A DNA stretch of 10,444 nt. Origin: Candidatus Rifleibacteriota bacterium (GTDB taxonomy: Bacteria > Muiribacteriota > Ozemobacteria > Ozemobacterales > Ozemobacteraceae). Shown in pieces: positions 5,975-10,444 of the stretch. How positions within the stretch are numbered: position 1 is the first letter of the stretch; every line of letters starts with the position of its first letter. The notes under the pieces are model-generated. The model worked only from the letters and a program-made list of their open reading frames with translations, was not told the DNA's origin and ran no database searches. Made by a program: the position numbers and the translations under genes. The stretch covers positions 1-10,444 of the forward strand of contig JAQUZA010000088.1 of assembly GCA_028691595.1 (NCBI GenBank). Direction: 5' to 3'.

Positions 5975-7195
5975 ATGCGCGAAAAATTAACCCAGACCGT
6001 TAAACAAACCTCGCTCAGCATCGTTCAGAATGAAATTCAGGCCGTAAGGCGCAAGAACATCAGCAAAACCGGCTGTCGCGTCATAAAAGACGGAAAAATA
6101 GGTGTAGCTGGAGGGCTTGGCGAAGTAAACAGCGAAGAGCTTTATGCCCGTGCTGCCCAAAGTCTCGACTACGGCATTGAATACGATGTCGATATCAGCG
6201 AGAATCTTCAGCACCGCACCCAACTCGACAGCTTAAAGATCAGCGACAGCGATTTATGCAACCGCATAAGCACCCTGTTGAAGGAAATCAAGGCAAGGCA
6301 CCCGGCCTTCGCGCTGAGCAATAAGGTTAATCTGAGTCATGTCAGCCTGCAGCTCGAAAACGAGCGGCAACTGCGGCTTGAACACCTTGATTCTTATCTC
6401 AGCCTGAGTTTCCTCATCAAAAAACAGGGTTCAACCGGCATAATGGATACATTCTTTGGTCTTGTAGACCGCCAGCTCGATGAATCCAGGGTGGTCGCCG
6501 CCATCAGTGAAATTATCGAGGCGTATGACAATATTCAGCCTCTTCCCTGCGAAAACCTGCCGGTCATCATTGGGCAAAGCCTTTTAACCAGGCTGTTTCA
6601 GCGTGATCTCAACGGCAAAATGCTCGGTAATAAGGCTTCACTGTTTCAAAATCAGCTCGGCAAAAAAGTTTTTTCTGAGAATTTCAGTCTGCAGATCGCC
6701 GGTGACCCGGTCGAGACTTTCGGGCCTGCCTTTGACATGGAAGGAACCATAACCGCAGAAAATCTCAGCTGGCTGATTCAAAATGGTGTCATTACCAGGC
6801 CATATACCGATAAAAAGACCGCCAGGCGCTACGGCTTTGAAAATACCGGGTGTGCTGACGGCAATTATGACAGTGTTCCATCACTTGGCGGTGCAAATCT
6901 TGAGATAAAGCATTCCGGCAGAACACTGAGCGAACTGCTTAACGGCAGGCCGGGGCTTATGGTTCAAATGGCCAGTGGCGGTGATTTTACCCCCGACGGG
7001 CAATTTGCCTCACCAGTTCAGGTGGCCTTTTTGACCGATGGCCGGAAGTTGCTGGGCAGAGTGCCTGAATTCACTATCAAAGGCTCCATTTTTGATTTTT
7101 TCGGCAATGATTTTATCGGGCTTACCTCTGACAAAATATATATAAACGGCAACGATAGAATGCTGGTTACCAGAATGGCAATCGAAAAACTTTGA
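5975..7195 (+). CDS. pmbA: TldE/PmbA family protein, non-catalytic partner of TldD
   Basis: A 406-residue protein in the position and fold class of TldE (PmbA), the subunit that pairs with TldD to close the protease chamber. It lacks the HExxxH zinc motif, as expected. Weak parallels to TldD are clear: FDMEGT at 253-258 corresponds to FDDEGT in the partner, SWLIQNGVITRPY corresponds to the start of the next block, and the C-terminal half contains SLGGANLEI, typical of PmbA where PSxxNL-type segments occur. Sequence identity to well-known PmbA looks low, so the N-terminal third (to about 130) is less certain. It starts 10 bases after tldD and its TGA overlaps the TTG start of the cyclase gene by four bases. 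The complex presumably needs both subunits for activity. Confidence 0.82.
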   Translation: MREKLTQTVKQTSLSIVQNEIQAVRRKNISKTGCRVIKDGKIGVAGGLGEVNSEELYARAAQSLDYGIEYDVDISENLQHRTQLDSLKISDSDLCNRISTLLKEIKARHPAFALSNKVNLSHVSLQLENERQLRLEHLDSYLSLSFLIKKQGSTGIMDTFFGLVDRQLDESRVVAAISEIIEAYDNIQPLPCENLPVIIGQSLLTRLFQRDLNGKMLGNKASLFQNQLGKKVFSENFSLQIAGDPVETFGPAFDMEGTITAENLSWLIQNGVITRPYTDKKTARRYGFENTGCADGNYDSVPSLGGANLEIKHSGRTLSELLNGRPGLMVQMASGGDFTPDGQFASPVQVAFLTDGRKLLGRVPEFTIKGSIFDFFGNDFIGLTSDKIYINGNDRMLVTRMAIEKL

Positions 7196-10131
7196 GAAAC
7201 CCTGAGGGAACAACAGGAGTCTCGCTGCTGCTGACTGGTTTTCTGGTGCTGTTCATCCCGCTGTGTTTTTTTTATAGCCTGCTTGAAACCGCACTTGAAA
7301 GATCAAGGGAATCAGCCGCCGGGTTGTTGCGTGAAAAAATAATGCTGGTGGCTGAGCAGATCAGATTGGTCATGCAGCCAGCAAACTATGTCAAAGAAAT
7401 AATTCGCGAGGCGCACAAATACGCTCTTCCCGATATTTCGCCGAAATTGATCAGAATGCGCCCGACAGCTGATTTTGGCAAAGATATTTTTGACGAAAGA
7501 CTTCCGGGGCGACTGTTACAGGAAATCCGCAGAAGGGGCCTAGATGCAATAATGCTGCATGTTAACGGGCCTGAGTTTGCGAGCGGGCATTCATGGTTTT
7601 GCGAAGATCTTGTCAAGCAGTGCAATGAACTTGACGAGCTTGCGCTCGAGCACACTCAGATCAATTATTCGACCGCAGTGCATCTTTATCAGCAGCATTA
7701 CCAGAAGAAATGGGCAAAGCATGGCCAGTTTTCGCCCTATCTTACCAAAGCATTTATGGGCTGGCAGGAGAGAAAATTCAGCTTCGCCTGGTTAAGCAGG
7801 TATACAGAAATAGTTGGCCAACACGACAGAATTGAAGAAGCTTTTACTGACTACTTCGGTCAGCAGTCGATTTACATCTATACATATTCCTGCATGAGCG
7901 TCGTTAACCTTCATGGTGCCTACACGGTCATTATACCGCAGAAATCAATTGACCCTGCTGCCATATTAAAACGGGCAGAAAACCTTAAAGCAGAAGGTCT
8001 ATCAGTATCGATTCAGCAGAACTCAACCCACACAACTGGCTTTGTGCCATCTGCCAGGGGATTTGATTTTCTGGTTAAACCCCCAACTGAATTCTGGAGC
8101 CATTACCTTTTTGCCAAAAATTCTTCAGATAGCCACCAAAGGCGCAGGCGAAGCAATCTTACGATAAAAATTTCCGGTTCATTCAATGCAGAATTCGAAA
8201 ATCAGAAATGGCAATTCTCAATATTCAGGCTCGTTGCATCTCTGGCGTTGATCTTTTATGCATCATGGGCTTTCAGGTGCTGGCTGTTCGGTTTCAGCCT
8301 GCAGATTTCAACAAGACGCAAACTGGCGTTTATTCTTGGCATAATCGTAATTATTCCCGTTCTTGGGGTTGGTATACTGACCTTTCTGTCATTGCGGTCA
8401 TCGGCAAGAGTTATTGAAAACCAGTTGATTCAGCAGGCTAACAACAGTATTCGTGAACTAGCATTGCTCAACGATGAGAACAATGCCCGCCAGATGGCGG
8501 CAGGGTTTGAAATAAAACGCCGTCTTGAGAAAAACAACAGCGATGAAAAAAGAATACCTGAAATTCTGTTGCGCCCGGCAGAACCGAGCAGTTGGATAAC
8601 GACCTGGACAAATTCAATTACTTTTGCACGTGATGATGGCTTTCTGGTTCAGTATAGCGGGCTTCTTCATGAAATGCCAAATAACCGGCTGGTGAACAGT
8701 CTTCTTGAGAAATACCTGGATAGCCTTGGGATTGAAAAAACAAGTCGGCCCAACAAACTCGGCAATTTTTCGCGGACGATGACCCTGGGTATCATGGAGA
8801 ACTACATTACGCCTGAATTTGAAGAGGCCTGGATCGTGCATGAAAATACGGTGCAGCGTGAGCTTTCTCACACCGCAGACACCAGCAAAGCTATTCTCAT
8901 GGTTATCAAAGACTTAAAAAAGAGGTTTTATCTTGTTTATCAAAGGTTGTCTAATTACAACGAAAGCATTTATCGCTATCTCAGTTATCAGGCAAACAAT
9001 AACCCTCTCTGGTTCACAAAAAAGGGGCGCTACGGTGATGTTTATATGGGAGTGAGATTGCGCAAGATTCTTGAGATGTTCATGTTTGGCTGGCCGACCG
9101 CAGCCCTGCTCTCACCGGAAATGAACGCAAACTTTGCCAGAGCTTTATCAACAAAAGAAAGCGGTCAGAGCATTTCGCGAAATGGTGATGATCTCGAAAT
9201 CAACGCCTGGCGCTATAAGGAAGGTGACAGCGCTATTATCTCCGCCATCGCCAAAACCAGGGGGGGAAGCTTTGGCTTTGCCGGTCTGGCGACCAGAATG
9301 ATTTTTCCTTTTTTTGCGGGTTACGCTCTGTTGCTGTTATATTTTATCACTTCGATCATCGTTGAATTCATCAACGGCCCGGTAAAAATAATTAACCATG
9401 GCGTTGAAGCACTAAATCGCGAAGAATATGGGGTTATGATCGCCAGTTTTTCTGAAGATGAGTTTGAAAAAGTCACCAGGGCATTCAACGAGATGTCCAA
9501 CGCTCTCAAACAGCGGGAAATGATCAAACGCTATGTTTCGGGTGTTCTGATTCAACAGGTTCAATCTGGCAATGCCAGCATGTCCGGTGAAAGCACGCAG
9601 ATAAAAGTCGCCATTCTGGCTTCTGACCTCAGAGGCTTTACTTCAATTAGTGAAAAATACTCGCCTGCCGAGGTAGTTGAAATGCTGAATTCGTATTTTA
9701 CCCGTATGGAAGAAGCTATCAAACAATTTGGCGGCTCGATCGACAAATATGTTGGTGATGCCGTGCAGGCGGTTTTTTTCGAAGAAAGCGGGCAGGAAAA
9801 CCCATCTTTGCGTGCCTGCAAAGCGGCACTGCGCATGCGCCAGCAACTCAAGGCCCTGAACAGCGAAAGGGTAGCACAGGGGCTTTTCGTTATTGACAAC
9901 GGCATAGGTATCGACACGGGCATGGTTGTTTCGGGCAGTATTGGCAGCGAAACAGGCCGAAAAGATTTTACCGTCACCGGCAAAATCATCGAGCGTGCAG
10001 CCTATCTCGAATCACTGACCCGCAACACTGAAAGTCGTATTCTTGTGAGCTGCGAAGCACACCAGGAAGCCGGAGTCAGCTTGAAAACAAGAGAATTCAG
10101 CCCGGAAGCAATGGAACTGCAAAATGTCTGA
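7192..10131 (+). CDS. Membrane sensor with HAMP segment and degenerate class III adenylate/guanylate cyclase domain
   Basis: A 979-residue protein with four predicted membrane helices (about 10-31, 347-369, 378-400 and 704-727). These leave two large extracytoplasmic regions, about 32-345 and 402-702, neither recognised as a known sensor domain. A HAMP-like segment (about 728-780) leads into a class III cyclase homology domain (about 800-979). Both metal-binding aspartates are present, D812 in SDLRGFT and D856 in DKYVGDA, as are adenine-specifying K852 and D925. The Asn and Arg of the usual VNxAAR motif are E934 and Y938 (IIERAAYLE), so cyclase activity is doubtful. The C-terminus ends at ELQNV, without the final LKGxxEPVxVY-type strand. 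The start is TTG at 7192, overlapping the pmbA stop as TTGA; no strong Shine-Dalgarno is seen. Its product, if active, would be cAMP. It is the fourth gene of the operon. Confidence 0.85.
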   Translation: MRNPEGTTGVSLLLTGFLVLFIPLCFFYSLLETALERSRESAAGLLREKIMLVAEQIRLVMQPANYVKEIIREAHKYALPDISPKLIRMRPTADFGKDIFDERLPGRLLQEIRRRGLDAIMLHVNGPEFASGHSWFCEDLVKQCNELDELALEHTQINYSTAVHLYQQHYQKKWAKHGQFSPYLTKAFMGWQERKFSFAWLSRYTEIVGQHDRIEEAFTDYFGQQSIYIYTYSCMSVVNLHGAYTVIIPQKSIDPAAILKRAENLKAEGLSVSIQQNSTHTTGFVPSARGFDFLVKPPTEFWSHYLFAKNSSDSHQRRRRSNLTIKISGSFNAEFENQKWQFSIFRLVASLALIFYASWAFRCWLFGFSLQISTRRKLAFILGIIVIIPVLGVGILTFLSLRSSARVIENQLIQQANNSIRELALLNDENNARQMAAGFEIKRRLEKNNSDEKRIPEILLRPAEPSSWITTWTNSITFARDDGFLVQYSGLLHEMPNNRLVNSLLEKYLDSLGIEKTSRPNKLGNFSRTMTLGIMENYITPEFEEAWIVHENTVQRELSHTADTSKAILMVIKDLKKRFYLVYQRLSNYNESIYRYLSYQANNNPLWFTKKGRYGDVYMGVRLRKILEMFMFGWPTAALLSPEMNANFARALSTKESGQSISRNGDDLEINAWRYKEGDSAIISAIAKTRGGSFGFAGLATRMIFPFFAGYALLLLYFITSIIVEFINGPVKIINHGVEALNREEYGVMIASFSEDEFEKVTRAFNEMSNALKQREMIKRYVSGVLIQQVQSGNASMSGESTQIKVAILASDLRGFTSISEKYSPAEVVEMLNSYFTRMEEAIKQFGGSIDKYVGDAVQAVFFEESGQENPSLRACKAALRMRQQLKALNSERVAQGLFVIDNGIGIDTGMVVSGSIGSETGRKDFTVTGKIIERAAYLESLTRNTESRILVSCEAHQEAGVSLKTREFSPEAMELQNV

Positions 10132-10444
10132 ACCCTCCAGAATGCTCATCAAAGAAAAGATAGCTGTACCATCCGGCCGCGTTGTTCTGGCCTGGATAAT
10201 GCTGGTGGTGCTGCCGGTTTTTGTTTCCCTTTATGCTCTCGATTATTTTCTTGAAGAATATTCATATTTTTCGGAATCGGGTAGACTTGCAGAAGCTTAT
10301 AATGAGCTTGAGCTATTTAAAGAATCACTCAATGTTGAAAGCTTTCTTAATAGTCGCCTGCAAATTGTTAAAAAACTGTCAGCAACAGATTTCAGCAGTG
10401 AGAAACTTTTGAAGCTCAGAAGTGATATAGATACAGCTATTGGT
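10124..10444 (+). CDS. Membrane-anchored protein of unknown function, N-terminal part (3' partial); possible second sensor
   Basis: An open frame of 107 codons runs from the ATG at 10124 to the right edge without a stop. It overlaps the cyclase stop by eight bases (ATGTCTGA), so the two are probably translationally coupled. GGA at 10113-10115 is a weak Shine-Dalgarno 8 bases upstream; a second ATG at 10142 is possible. The protein has a short positively charged N-terminus, one hydrophobic helix (about residues 20-40, VVLAWIMLVVLPVFVSLYAL) and then a charged, helical extracytoplasmic stretch with repeated Glu/Leu. This start resembles that of the preceding cyclase, which also has a helix and then a charged coil, so it may be a related multi-pass sensor. 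Function cannot be assigned from the visible part. Confidence 0.7.
   Translation, partial: MSEPSRMLIKEKIAVPSGRVVLAWIMLVVLPVFVSLYALDYFLEEYSYFSESGRLAEAYNELELFKESLNVESFLNSRLQIVKKLSATDFSSEKLLKLRSDIDTAIG

Noticed and set aside
849..7195. RiPP maturation cluster (radical SAM enzymes plus TldD/PmbA)
   Set aside because: No short precursor peptide gene, RRE domain or dedicated exporter is visible. The radical SAM proteins fit cofactor and tRNA-modification families better and lie in other transcription units.
9561..9989. 142-codon open frame on the - strand inside the cyclase domain
   Set aside because: Antisense to the conserved cyclase domain, with no recognisable protein features.
10221..10412. 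63-codon + strand open frame near the right edge
   Set aside because: It is an out-of-frame shadow of the longer open frame starting at 10124, which has a better start, coupling to the cyclase gene and a sensible membrane helix.
1..10444. CRISPR arrays, IS ends, tRNA/rRNA, phage or plasmid features
   Set aside because: I read for direct repeats, terminal inverted repeats and RNA signatures and saw none; coding density leaves little space for them.

Overview
The window is densely coding: about 48% GC by eye, and the longest non-coding gap is about 100 bases. It looks like a chromosomal segment of an environmental bacterium. A GspE/PilB-type assembly ATPase and a cyclase with large extracytoplasmic domains suggest a bacterium that builds surface structures, probably a diderm. 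Anaerobic metabolism would fit three radical SAM enzymes in 3.4 kb. I cannot name the phylum from sequence alone. Nothing suggests a mobile element, prophage, CRISPR array or RNA gene.

Region 1 (1-2788, + strand). The C-terminal half of a GspE/PilB-family ATPase enters from the left edge. Seven bases later comes a radical SAM protein with a biotin-synthase-like core, followed after 101 bases by a second, different radical SAM protein. This pair resembles the two-protein lipoyl synthase (LipS1/LipS2 type), in which two radical SAM proteins together replace LipA.

Region 2 (2725-4217, - strand). A two-gene, ATGA-coupled operon holds a small radical SAM protein with a non-canonical CX4CX2C cluster motif and a VUT/YhhQ-family transporter. 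YhhQ proteins import queuosine precursors, so the operon is a candidate queuine/queuosine salvage unit in which the radical SAM enzyme would convert the imported base. The 3' end of the transporter gene overlaps the second lipoyl-synthase-like gene head-on by 64 bases.

Region 3 (4275-10444, + strand). A probable five-gene operon holds a small DUF3147 membrane protein, a TldD/PmbA protease pair, a 979-residue membrane protein with two large extracytoplasmic regions, a HAMP segment and a class III nucleotidyl cyclase homology domain, and the start of another membrane protein running off the right edge. Genes are 10-13 bases apart or overlap by 4-8 bases. The cyclase domain keeps both metal-binding aspartates and the adenine-specifying Lys/Asp pair. 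The Asn and Arg normally required for catalysis are Glu and Tyr, and the domain stops just before its usual last strand.

Most promising for follow-up: the queuosine-salvage-like operon with its altered cluster motif, the LipS-like pair, and the degenerate cyclase with its odd C-terminal junction.
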